The position numbers were made by a program, and so were the translations under genes. A stretch of DNA of 6,808 nucleotides from Candidatus Thorarchaeota archaeon (GTDB taxonomy: Archaea; Asgardarchaeota; Thorarchaeia; Thorarchaeales; Thorarchaeaceae), in NCBI GenBank assembly GCA_016840245.1, contig JAEOST010000055.1, positions 1 through 6,808 of the forward strand, written 5' to 3'. Within the stretch, counting starts at the first letter, position 1. Each line of letters begins with the position of its first letter. Positions 1-5,691 of the stretch are shown here, in pieces. The notes beneath the pieces are model-generated. The model was given only the letters and a program-made list of their open reading frames with translations, was not told where the DNA came from and did no database searches.

Positions 1-14
1 AACAACATCCATTT

Positions 15-395
15 CTATTTATGATGAGCGTCTGAACAGCCTTCTTCAATATTCTTGAGGTCCCCTCTGATGAAGGCACGTAATTCATTATCTACAGAAT
101 CACTGAGAGCTTTCACGACCGCTATATTTTGCTCCTCAAAGTTCCTGAGACCCCGAGGTCCCATACCACGTACAATCACAACATCTGGTCTATATTCGAG
201 CACATTGATGTGTGTATGGCCACTACCCCCTCTATGTTCACCCTCATTCCGAAATACCTCTTTCTCAATAACACTTCCATCGGCACTGAGGTCAATAACT
301 GCGAGATACGGTGCTCGTCCAAAGTGTTCGGCTATGGTCAATCCTTCAGATTCCTTAGTTGGAATCAGTACTCTGCAATTCAGTCTGACCAGCAC
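15..395 (-). CDS. NifX/NifB-type dinitrogenase iron-molybdenum cofactor domain protein (COG1433), short form
   Basis: Single-domain protein of about 126 aa in the NifX/NifB C-terminal family. The family is known for binding Fe-S or FeMo-cofactor precursors, but most archaeal members have no assigned role. Family marks seen are VLIPTKE near the start (residues 9-15), EHFGRAPYLAVID (23-35), the GGSGHTHINVLE segment (56-67) and GMGPRGLRNFEEQNI (77-91). The His pair H60/H62 could bind metal. It lacks the Gly/Arg tail of its upstream paralogue and ends in a short His-containing tail. The start is a GTG that overlaps the end of the upstream gene by 16 bases. GAGGAAG abuts the GTG, which is too close for a normal ribosome-binding site, so translational coupling is likely. 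A start a few codons later is possible, because family members usually begin two or three residues before VLIPTKE. It is probably co-transcribed with the 380-901 gene. No nif genes are visible, so nitrogen fixation should not be inferred. Confidence 0.85.
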   Translation of the reverse strand: MLVRLNCRVLIPTKESEGLTIAEHFGRAPYLAVIDLSADGSVIEKEVFRNEGEHRGGSGHTHINVLEYRPDVVIVRGMGPRGLRNFEEQNIAVVKALSDSVDNELRAFIRGDLKNIEEGCSDAHHK

Positions 396-901
396 CTTCC
401 TCTTCCACGGCCACGACCTCGGCCACCGCCACCTTGACCACGGCCGCCACCACCTTGACCGCGACCACCACCACCACCACGGCCCATACCGCCGCCTCTG
501 CCCATACCCATACCGCCACCACCACCCATGCCCGTACCGCTCATACCAAGGTGAGCAGCTCCTGGTGTCTTGATACTTGATAGCGATCCTTTTAGGAACT
601 CTTCGACAGCTGATCTCACTGAGCCCGACGCGCCAGTCATGATTTCAATACCGGCACTCTCCAATGCGGGATACGCATTTGGGCCCACACTTCCAGTAAT
701 AACAACCTCTGCTCCTGTTGAAGACACAGTCTGTGCTGCTCTGATACCTGCACCACCAGATGCCATTGCAGCATCATTTGATATCGCATCAAATTGCATA
801 GTGTCAGAGTCTACAATAATGAAATACTGGCATCTTCCAAATCGGGGATTCACTGCCGCATCAAGGTCTGGACCTGATGCAGTTACACATATTTTCGTCA
901 T
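380..901 (-). CDS. NifX/NifB-type domain protein with a Gly/Arg-rich cationic tail (IssA-like architecture)
   Basis: This 173-aa protein has two parts. Residues 1-110 form a COG1433 domain, with NPRFGRCQYFIIVD (18-31), GGAGIRAAQ (49-57) and GSVGPNAYPAL (70-80). Residues 119-170 form a low-complexity tail of Gly, Met, Gln and nine Arg (135 to 169, the last five alternating RGRGRGRGR), with a final C170-W-S-D. The tail has no acidic residue before the last one, so it is strongly cationic. Domain plus Gly-rich linker plus cationic tail is the layout of Pyrococcus IssA, reported to store iron-sulfur as thioferrate; this match is from recall of family architecture, not an alignment. Many COG1433 proteins also carry milder Gly/Met/Arg tails of unknown role. 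The ATG at 901 has AGGGTG 5 bases upstream. It is the first gene of a two-gene unit divergent from DUF134, and two palindromes lie in its promoter. Role in Fe-S binding is likely; storage is inference. Confidence 0.88.
   Translation of the reverse strand: MTKICVTASGPDLDAAVNPRFGRCQYFIIVDSDTMQFDAISNDAAMASGGAGIRAAQTVSSTGAEVVITGSVGPNAYPALESAGIEIMTGASGSVRSAVEEFLKGSLSSIKTPGAAHLGMSGTGMGGGGGMGMGRGGGMGRGGGGGRGQGGGGRGQGGGGRGRGRGRGRCWSD
413..475 (-). repeat. Imperfect 21-bp tandem repeat encoding GGGGRG(Q/R) units
   Basis: Three consecutive 7-codon units encode GGGGRGQ, GGGGRGQ and GGGGRGR (residues 143-163 of the upstream COG1433 protein). They sit inside a larger GC-rich simple-sequence tract at about 404-545. 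The copies differ at synonymous positions, so the peptide is better conserved than the DNA. Such a tract could change length by slippage. Confidence 0.75.
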
Positions 902-919
902 TTTTACACCCTATCTTAA

Positions 920-933
920 TGAATCAGGATTCA
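920..933. promoter_or_regulatory. Candidate operator 1, perfect palindrome TGAATCAGGATTCA
   Basis: A perfect inverted repeat of 6-bp arms around a 2-bp centre (TGAATC-AG-GATTCA). It lies 18 bases before the ATG of the 380-901 gene and is identical to the copy at 943-956. It probably overlaps the transcription start or the 5' leader of that gene. Repressor binding here is inferred from symmetry, repetition and position next to a divergent DUF134 regulator gene. Confidence 0.7.
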
Positions 934-942
934 CTATTATAT
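934..942. promoter_or_regulatory. TATA-like element between two operator copies
   Basis: The 9-bp spacer CTATTATAT (followed by T) separates the two perfect palindromes. On the minus strand it reads AATATAATAG, a plausible archaeal TATA box. It would place the transcription start about 25 bases downstream, near 914, and give a short leader containing AGGGTG before the ATG at 901. A second candidate, TTTAAA at 957-962, lies just beyond operator 2. Either placement would let a repressor on the palindromes block TBP/TFB. No transcription start data are available, so the choice is open. Confidence 0.4.
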
Positions 943-956
943 TGAATCAGGATTCA
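943..956. promoter_or_regulatory. Candidate operator 2, perfect palindrome TGAATCAGGATTCA
   Basis: Identical in all 14 bases to operator 1 and 23 bp downstream of it, start to start, roughly two helical turns. It lies between the TATA-like spacer at 934-942 and the TTTAAA at 957-962. Two identical perfect 14-bp palindromes this close together are very unlikely by chance. Confidence 0.7.
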
Positions 957-1008
957 TTTAAACTCATTGGTATGGCATTGAGAGAAGTACTACATCACAA
1001 CTCTTTTT

Positions 1009-1022
1009 TGAATCATGATTTA
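1009..1022. promoter_or_regulatory. Candidate operator 3, near-palindrome TGAATCATGATTTA
   Basis: Same arms as operators 1 and 2 with one mismatch in the right arm (GATTTA for GATTCA) and a central AT instead of AG. The inner 10 bp AATCATGATT are perfectly symmetric. It lies 9 bases before the ATG of the DUF134 gene, within its leader or over its start region, as expected for a weaker autoregulatory site. Confidence 0.5.
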
Positions 1023-1031
1023 TTTCAACAC

Positions 1032-1454
1032 ATGCCTCGACGAAAACGGTGGAGAACAGTATCTGATGAACCACCAGTATCCGTGTTCAAACCAGCAGGC
1101 GTTCCAGCGGTAGAGCTTGAGGAGATTCTCATAACTCTTGATGAGTTTGAAACAGTGAAGCTAGCAGATTTTGAGGGTATGAACCAGAGAGAGGCTAGTG
1201 CTATCATGCACGTAAGTCAACCAACCTTCAACAGAATATTGTCTTCAGCTCGCAGTAAGATTGCCAAAGCTCTTGTGCAGGGGTGTGTGTTGCGTATTGA
1301 AGGTGGCAGATATGTTCTTGGAGATGGAACTGGAGGGCTAGAATGTATCGACTGTGGAGATTGGGTTGATTTGACATCATCCGACAAGAGTTCATGTCCT
1401 AAATGTGGCTCTACACGCCTACATTGGACAAGATTTGAATCACCAAAGCGTTAG
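1032..1454 (+). CDS. DUF134 family helix-turn-helix regulator with C-terminal zinc ribbon
   Basis: A 140-aa protein. It opens with MPRRKRWR, matching the MPRPxxxR start typical of DUF134, then FKPAGVPAVELEEILITLDEFETVKLADFEGM (19-50). The predicted recognition helix-turn-helix is NQREASAIMHVSQPTFNRIL (51-70), resembling sigma-70 region 4 type domains. Residues 105-125 form a CxxC-x13-CxxC ribbon (C105, C108, C122, C125), probably binding zinc but possibly a redox- or iron-responsive site. DUF134 proteins commonly sit beside COG1433 genes, as here, which supports a role in controlling them. The frame is open further upstream (from 570), but that stretch is the antisense of the COG1433 gene. 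An in-frame ATG at 972 is a less likely start. No clear ribosome-binding site precedes 1032, so the message may be leaderless or weakly translated. It is convergent with the nitrilase-like gene, leaving 20 bp between them. Confidence 0.9.
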   Translation: MPRRKRWRTVSDEPPVSVFKPAGVPAVELEEILITLDEFETVKLADFEGMNQREASAIMHVSQPTFNRILSSARSKIAKALVQGCVLRIEGGRYVLGDGTGGLECIDCGDWVDLTSSDKSSCPKCGSTRLHWTRFESPKR

Positions 1455-1474
1455 CCTTCGAATGATCTCTGTCA

Positions 1475-2254
1475 TTATCCAGTTGCATGTTTTACCCATT
1501 CGGACTGAGGAAGTTTGTATACAGGATACTCGTATTTTACTCTTCGAATATAATCAATATCCAATTCAGCTTGGATGCAATTGTCATCCAACCTCTTATG
1601 TTGCACATGAGCACATTTTGGCATAGCAGTACCTGCAATGAATGTAAACTCTGGCGAAATGACTGCGGTAATATCTGTGGAGTCCATTCCACATGACTCT
1701 CCCAGAAATGGCGCCATTGCTAGATAGAACTGACCATCTAGTGCACGAACTTTGGCTATATCCAGAGATTGATCATCAAATGCAATAGTCGAGAAGAATA
1801 CTAGGTCTGCATCCTGAAGTTGTTTGGTGTACTCGGGAAACATGATGTCTGTGTCTCGAATTAGTCCGATTTTGACATCATCAAAATTAAAAACTCTAAC
1901 TCCAGTCAATGGGCTGAACCATGGAGTCCAGTGGTAATATTGCTGATCTTGGATAGCAACAACCTCACCCCTTCGATTGAAAACATGCATTGCCCCCCTT
2001 CCGAATGCAATCCCGGGAACACAGCTATTGTTATTGTTGATGGGTGCAACAATATTACAATTGAAAGACTGTGCTAAATCGCACAGAAGAGATTGTGAAT
2101 CTGAATTGCTTTCCTCCTCAGGAGAGTACTCACCACCGATTAACGCAAAATCTAGATGTTCGATTCTACTCAGACAGACTGATGCCTTGTCAAGATTCTC
2201 ACTGAAGGTGTCTTCAGCATTGAACTGGACAACAAGAACTTTGATTGGTTTCAA
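1475..2254 (-). CDS. Nitrilase-superfamily (carbon-nitrogen hydrolase fold) protein, apparently lacking catalytic residues
   Basis: A 259-aa protein of normal length for the nitrilase/amidase superfamily, whose members use a Glu-Lys-Cys triad. The fold is visible in VLVVQFNAEDTFSENLDKA (6-24), the E42 segment FALIGGEYSPEE (36-47), GAMHVFNRRGEVVAIQDQQ (87-105), IGLIRDTDIMFPE (129-141) and DADLVFFSTIAFD (148-160). E42 can stand for the catalytic Glu. In the Cys motif, usually IGLxICYDxRFPE, the catalytic position is D134. The region that normally holds the Lys reads IQDQQYYHW with no Lys. Hydrolase activity is therefore doubtful, and a binding or scaffold role is possible. The start is TTG at 2254, backed by GGAGG at 2262-2266 with 7 bases between. 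Its first bases overlap the TGA of the preceding Cys-rich gene. It is the last gene of the hydrogenase operon. What it does there is unknown. Confidence 0.85.
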   Translation of the reverse strand: MKPIKVLVVQFNAEDTFSENLDKASVCLSRIEHLDFALIGGEYSPEEESNSDSQSLLCDLAQSFNCNIVAPINNNNSCVPGIAFGRGAMHVFNRRGEVVAIQDQQYYHWTPWFSPLTGVRVFNFDDVKIGLIRDTDIMFPEYTKQLQDADLVFFSTIAFDDQSLDIAKVRALDGQFYLAMAPFLGESCGMDSTDITAVISPEFTFIAGTAMPKCAHVQHKRLDDNCIQAELDIDYIRRVKYEYPVYKLPQSEWVKHATG

Positions 2255-2616
2255 AATACTTCCTCCATTGCGATATTCTTTTTGTGGATCATAGTTTTGA
2301 TTTTCTGAAGATTTAATATGGTCAGAGGGAAGATGGAATCGGAACTGACTACACAGTCTTCCTTACGAAAACAGTGTGTAGTAGTACAGGTACTCCTCAA
2401 TTGTCCCTTTGTCAAGACATAATCTCCATTGGATTTCGAATGGAAAATCTCGACCGTACTATCCATTGTCATCTTCCCTCTGTTAGTTAGAAACGAAAGA
2501 CATGAACCGCCCACCTCGCTGACTTCAGTGCAACAAGATGGCTGATTTGGTCCGATATTATGATAATCTTGAAGAGGATTCGTATGATTACTGGTGATTC
2601 TCTGTTCATGTTCCAT
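2251..2616 (-). CDS. Small Cys-rich protein of unknown function in the hydrogenase operon
   Basis: I do not recognise this protein. From the preferred ATG at 2616 it has 121 aa with six Cys (C28, C29, C39, C77, C82, C88) and several His. The Cys form a CC-x9-C group and a C-x4-C-x5-C group that includes H81, which would suit a metal or Fe-S site. There is no signal peptide or membrane segment. The C-terminal 20 residues are Lys-rich and may be helical. Its frame is supported as coding by the tight junctions: an in-frame GTG at 2628 overlaps the hydA stop as GTGA, and its own TGA overlaps the TTG of the nitrilase-like gene. ATG 2616 is preferred over GTG 2628 because AGGTGA (2625-2630) lies 8 bases upstream. 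Its place after hydA suggests a role with the hydrogenase, such as electron transfer, maturation or assembly, but nothing in the sequence shows which. Confidence 0.65.
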   Translation of the reverse strand: MEHEQRITSNHTNPLQDYHNIGPNQPSCCTEVSEVGGSCLSFLTNRGKMTMDSTVEIFHSKSNGDYVLTKGQLRSTCTTTHCFRKEDCVVSSDSIFPLTILNLQKIKTMIHKKNIAMEEVF

Positions 2617-2624
2617 GATTTTGT

Positions 2625-2630
2625 TCACCT
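2625..2630 (-). promoter_or_regulatory. Ribosome-binding site AGGTGA, decides the start of the Cys-rich gene
   Basis: AGGTGA on the minus strand overlaps the last bases of hydA, whose TGA is part of it. It sits 8 bases before the ATG at 2616 but overlaps the alternative GTG at 2628. The spacing favours the ATG. Confidence 0.6.
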
Positions 2631-3992
2631 ACTTTCAACATCACACAAGTGAACACTACACGAGATACAGGGATCATATGACCTAACTACAGTCTCTAGC
2701 TTGCTACAAATCATCTGTTCATCATCATTCCCACTCTTCAAAAGACTCTGAGTCAGTCGCTGTAGATCCTCCTCAATCATTGCGAGGAACATTGTTGTAG
2801 GAGTGATGATATCAGCTGATTCAACAAGACCATTCTTGCCAACTGAAAACGTATATGCTAACAGTCCCCTTGGTGCTTCGCTCATGGACGTTCCCATGTC
2901 AGCATGAGTTACACTCGGTTTGATACGACTCTCGTTCGGATTATATGACTCAACAAGCTCTGCGATTATCTCATCGGCGCGATGAACGTAATGAACAATC
3001 TCGAGGGCCTGAGCTACATTGTTAGCCATCGGATTAGTTGAATCAAGATGATGTCTGTACAATCTTGCAAGTTCCTTTGCATGTGGAGTCATTCCATCTC
3101 CAAACAATGTGTATCGGGATAGTGCACCAGTCATGAACGGTTTCTTCTTGTATTCGCAGTGTTTTGCAAAAGAGTGGCTCACAACCTTTTCACGGATTTT
3201 CATTCTATATGCTTCAGCACAGAAATCTGAATCATCAGTGACCTTTACTACATCTCCCAACATTGTGTATGTATCATCATACGGTTTCAGTGCCAGATGT
3301 TGACGTTTCGCACTGAGTTCAGGCCAGTTCCTATGTGCCACTAGATTCTCAAGAGCCTCCTCTGCCTCATTATGGAGTGACTTCAGTCTTTGACGGAGTG
3401 ATATGAGCGACCTCTCTTCGGGTAGCTTTCCAAACCCTCCAATGAGCACGTTCTCTTGGTGGATGAATCGTGATCCGATAACGGTCTGTATGTCTGCTCC
3501 AATATCTTTGAGTGCAAGTCCTGCATCGAGGAGATTCTTGAAATCTGAACCCATTGAAATTGCATCTGGATAACCCAAGTAATCTGGGAGGGCGAGAAGG
3601 AATAGATGCAGTGCATGGCTCTCAACGATGTCTCCTAGATATAACAGCTCCCTAAGCTTCAATGTCTGATATGATGGTGTGATACCAATGGCATTCTCAG
3701 CTGCTTGAACAGCGGTTACCTTATGCGCTGCAGCACAAAAGGAACAAATTCTTGAACACACTGCTACAGCCTCATCCAATGGTTTTCCTATGACTATTGC
3801 TTCGAAATATCTTGGCCCCTCGAAAACGCGGACCTTGACAGGATCGACGGATGTCTTGTCATAGATAACCTCAATTCCCGCTTTCCCCTCAATTCGTGCG
3901 ATGTGGTCTATAGAGATTGCAGTTTCAATCCTCTTCTTCTTCGATTTCCTTTTCGTATTACCAGTTGACTTCTTTGTATCTGCTTCAGCCAT
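2625..3992 (-). CDS. hydA: [NiFe] hydrogenase large (catalytic) subunit, sulfhydrogenase alpha type
   Basis: A 455-aa subunit carrying the NiFe(CN)2CO active site for reversible H2 oxidation in the cytoplasm. The L1 motif is RICSFCAAAH (81-90: C83, C86, H90) and the L2 motif is DPCISCSVH (440-448: C442, C445, H448). HIARIEGKAG (30-39), EGPRYFEA (58-65), SRFIHQENVLIGGFGKLP (about 173-190) and EAPRGLLAY also match Pyrococcus HydA closely, pointing to group 3b rather than the F420- or membrane-linked types. After H448 there is only LCDVESR, seven residues, similar to the very short tail cleaved in Pyrococcus HydA. The N terminus carries an extra Lys-rich stretch (residues 7-22). The ATG abuts the hydD stop, and GGGGGTGA lies 8 bases upstream. 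No ATG, GTG or TTG occurs between residue 1 and the conserved core, so the extension is probably real. An extra C79 lies next to the L1 motif. Confidence 0.95.
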   Translation of the reverse strand: MAEADTKKSTGNTKRKSKKKRIETAISIDHIARIEGKAGIEVIYDKTSVDPVKVRVFEGPRYFEAIVIGKPLDEAVAVCSRICSFCAAAHKVTAVQAAENAIGITPSYQTLKLRELLYLGDIVESHALHLFLLALPDYLGYPDAISMGSDFKNLLDAGLALKDIGADIQTVIGSRFIHQENVLIGGFGKLPEERSLISLRQRLKSLHNEAEEALENLVAHRNWPELSAKRQHLALKPYDDTYTMLGDVVKVTDDSDFCAEAYRMKIREKVVSHSFAKHCEYKKKPFMTGALSRYTLFGDGMTPHAKELARLYRHHLDSTNPMANNVAQALEIVHYVHRADEIIAELVESYNPNESRIKPSVTHADMGTSMSEAPRGLLAYTFSVGKNGLVESADIITPTTMFLAMIEEDLQRLTQSLLKSGNDDEQMICSKLETVVRSYDPCISCSVHLCDVESR

Positions 3993-4811
3993 CTAGTCTT
4001 CACCCCCAAAGACTCTCTCCAGCATTTCTTCGAGGTGAGGGTCATGCGCTCCAAATATTTTCATTCTCATGCGAATATACTCTTTCTTGAATCCCAGCTC
4101 CTTGAATATTCGAGCCAATGCATCAAACCAAGCGTTGTCATATGGTACTGGCCCCCTACAACCAACACAAGGCACACCAAAGGTTATACATCGAGCGCCA
4201 CAACCTCCAACAGTTACAGGTCCCAGACATGGCTCCCCCTTCTCTAACAGTATACATGGATTCCCTGCAAGTCTGCAGTCTGCACAGACAGGGGACTCTA
4301 ATGCTTCAGGCATTGTACCAATTACAAAGCTCGACAGAAAGCGCACAATATCCTCTTTCTCAGGAGGACACCCAGGTATTGAAAAATCAACCTCTACATA
4401 GTGACGTATCGGCTTCGCTAGAATTGGTTTTATATCCAATGGATGATCTTGATAGACAATTGAGTGCAACTCATCAATACTCATATCGCCCTCGGACCAA
4501 CTCTGCACTCCCCCACAGGCAGCACAAGAACCGAGAGCTACCAAAGTGGTTGAATTTTCTCGTATCATCTTGAGCTCAGCCAAATCCTGCTCCGTCGAAA
4601 CTGATCCCTCTACTAGGGCAAGGTCTACCTTTTCATGCATTGAGCTATCACTAGAGAGCAGAGAGAAGACCTCAAAATCGATGTTCGTTGAGAGTGAAAA
4701 CAATTCATTAGCTGCTGCTAGAACCAATTGACATCCATAGCATGAAGTAAGTGCATAGACCCCTACTTTTAGTTTCTTTACATGCTTTTCTGATGCAGTG
4801 GCTGTACTCAT
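3993..4811 (-). CDS. hydD: [NiFe] hydrogenase small subunit, sulfhydrogenase delta type
   Basis: A 272-aa electron-transfer partner of HydA that passes electrons between the NiFe site and the HydB/HydG diaphorase part. The proximal [4Fe-4S] ligands are visible as TSCYGC (C24, C27), GSCAACGG (C96) and PGCPP (C148). Eight more Cys between 176 and 218 (C176, C179, C186, C195, C204, C208, C215, C218) suit two further [4Fe-4S] clusters, as expected for group 3b. There is no Tat signal or membrane anchor, in line with a cytoplasmic enzyme. The ATG lies one base after the hydG stop, with AGGGTTGAT upstream as a modest ribosome-binding site. The TAG is followed directly by the hydA ATG. All expected cluster ligands seem intact. 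Confidence 0.94.
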   Translation of the reverse strand: MSTATASEKHVKKLKVGVYALTSCYGCQLVLAAANELFSLSTNIDFEVFSLLSSDSSMHEKVDLALVEGSVSTEQDLAELKMIRENSTTLVALGSCAACGGVQSWSEGDMSIDELHSIVYQDHPLDIKPILAKPIRHYVEVDFSIPGCPPEKEDIVRFLSSFVIGTMPEALESPVCADCRLAGNPCILLEKGEPCLGPVTVGGCGARCITFGVPCVGCRGPVPYDNAWFDALARIFKELGFKKEYIRMRMKIFGAHDPHLEEMLERVFGGED

Positions 4812-4812
4812 G

Positions 4813-5691
4813 TTAGATCAACCCTGGAATACTTGTGATTGCATAGTAATCAAAAACAGGACCATCTTTACATACATACTTCCAAGATGTAGATGTGCCT
4901 ATGTTACAATGCCCACACTTCCCAACACCACATTTCATTCTACGTTCCAGTGTAACAAAGATATACCGAGGATCATATCCATTCTCAATAAGTAGATCAA
5001 ACATGCCCCGATACATCTTCGGAGGTCCACATAGAGCAACACTACAATTCTTTGGATCCACATTTGCTTTGTCCATGTGTTCGGTGGAACGACCATGAAG
5101 CCCTTCAAAGTTAGGGTCTCGAGTTGCGGTTTGGACTATTGAAATACTCTCAGCAATTGCTATATCCTTCATAGCTTCCAGTTCTTTCTGAAAGAGTAGT
5201 TCTTTGCCATACTTGGCACTATTGATTATCGTAATATTTCCAAATTGCCATCGGTTATCCATAGCATAGAGGAAGACTGACCTGAGTGGTGCCATTCCTA
5301 ATCCTGCTGCAACACACAGCAGATCCTTATCATGGAATTGTTCCATTGGAAATCCGTTTCCATAGGGTCCCCGAATTCCAACGAACGCACCAGGTTCAAG
5401 CTTGTGAATCTGTGATGTTACGCGACCTGCATTTCTAATGCAAAGTTCGAAGAAACCTACACGTCTGGCAGAAGAGCAAATGGAAATCGGGACCTCTCCG
5501 AAACCAGGTAGTGATACCTGTACAAACTGCCCGGGTTTGAATCTCCAATTCTGAGCTTCTTCTGAATCTTCAAACCTAAACAGAAAGAGCGCCTCATGCT
5601 CTGTGAGATTATATTTCCTCAATAGGCGACAGTTGTGAGTGTCGTAAATGTTGTCTAGTTCATCATCGTGTTGGTGATATGTAACGTTCAT
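4813..5691 (-). CDS. hydG: Sulfhydrogenase gamma subunit, FAD/NAD(P)-binding with [2Fe-2S] cluster
   Basis: A 292-aa diaphorase subunit of the ferredoxin-NADP reductase / dihydroorotate dehydrogenase electron-transfer type, as in HydG and AsrB. FAD binding is shown by KPGQFVQVSLPG (52-63), the PISICSS motif (68-74, in place of the usual RPFSxxS) and GPYGNGF (108-114). The nucleotide-binding side shows AAGLGMAPLRS (128-138) and CGPPKMY (221-227). The C-terminal [2Fe-2S] loop is C254-x4-C259-x2-C262-x11-C274 (KCGVGKCGHCNIG). It should exchange electrons between NAD(P)(H) and the HydB clusters; NADH versus NADPH preference cannot be read from the sequence. The ATG lies inside the end of hydB (29-base overlap), with AGGAGAGGG just upstream. 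Separate naming caution: it is unrelated to the [FeFe]-hydrogenase maturase also called HydG. Confidence 0.94.
   Translation of the reverse strand: MNVTYHQHDDELDNIYDTHNCRLLRKYNLTEHEALFLFRFEDSEEAQNWRFKPGQFVQVSLPGFGEVPISICSSARRVGFFELCIRNAGRVTSQIHKLEPGAFVGIRGPYGNGFPMEQFHDKDLLCVAAGLGMAPLRSVFLYAMDNRWQFGNITIINSAKYGKELLFQKELEAMKDIAIAESISIVQTATRDPNFEGLHGRSTEHMDKANVDPKNCSVALCGPPKMYRGMFDLLIENGYDPRYIFVTLERRMKCGVGKCGHCNIGTSTSWKYVCKDGPVFDYYAITSIPGLI

Noticed and set aside
404..545. Possible CRISPR or other direct-repeat array
   Set aside because: The repetitive tract is in-frame simple sequence with no spacer-repeat structure.
55..573. Plus-strand open frame encoding a His-rich protein
   Set aside because: It is the antisense of the two COG1433 genes; the His run is the complement of the Gly/Arg tail codons.
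15..901. Nitrogen fixation genes
   Set aside because: COG1433 proteins share the NifX/NifB C-terminal domain, but there are no nifHDK, nifB radical SAM or nifE/N genes here, and the family is common in organisms that do not fix nitrogen.
570..1031. Upstream extension of the DUF134 frame
   Set aside because: It runs antisense through the COG1433 gene and across the operator region; DUF134 proteins normally start at the MPR motif at 1032.
1461..1476. AATGA-TCTCTG-TCATT hairpin between the convergent genes, considered as a terminator
   Set aside because: The stem is only 5 bp, AT-rich and lacks a following T run on either strand; not enough for a terminator call.
2348..2382. Inverted repeat ACTACACA ... 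TGTGTAGT with a 19-base loop
   Set aside because: It lies inside the Cys-rich gene, and an 8-bp stem with a loop of this size is expected by chance in a window this long.
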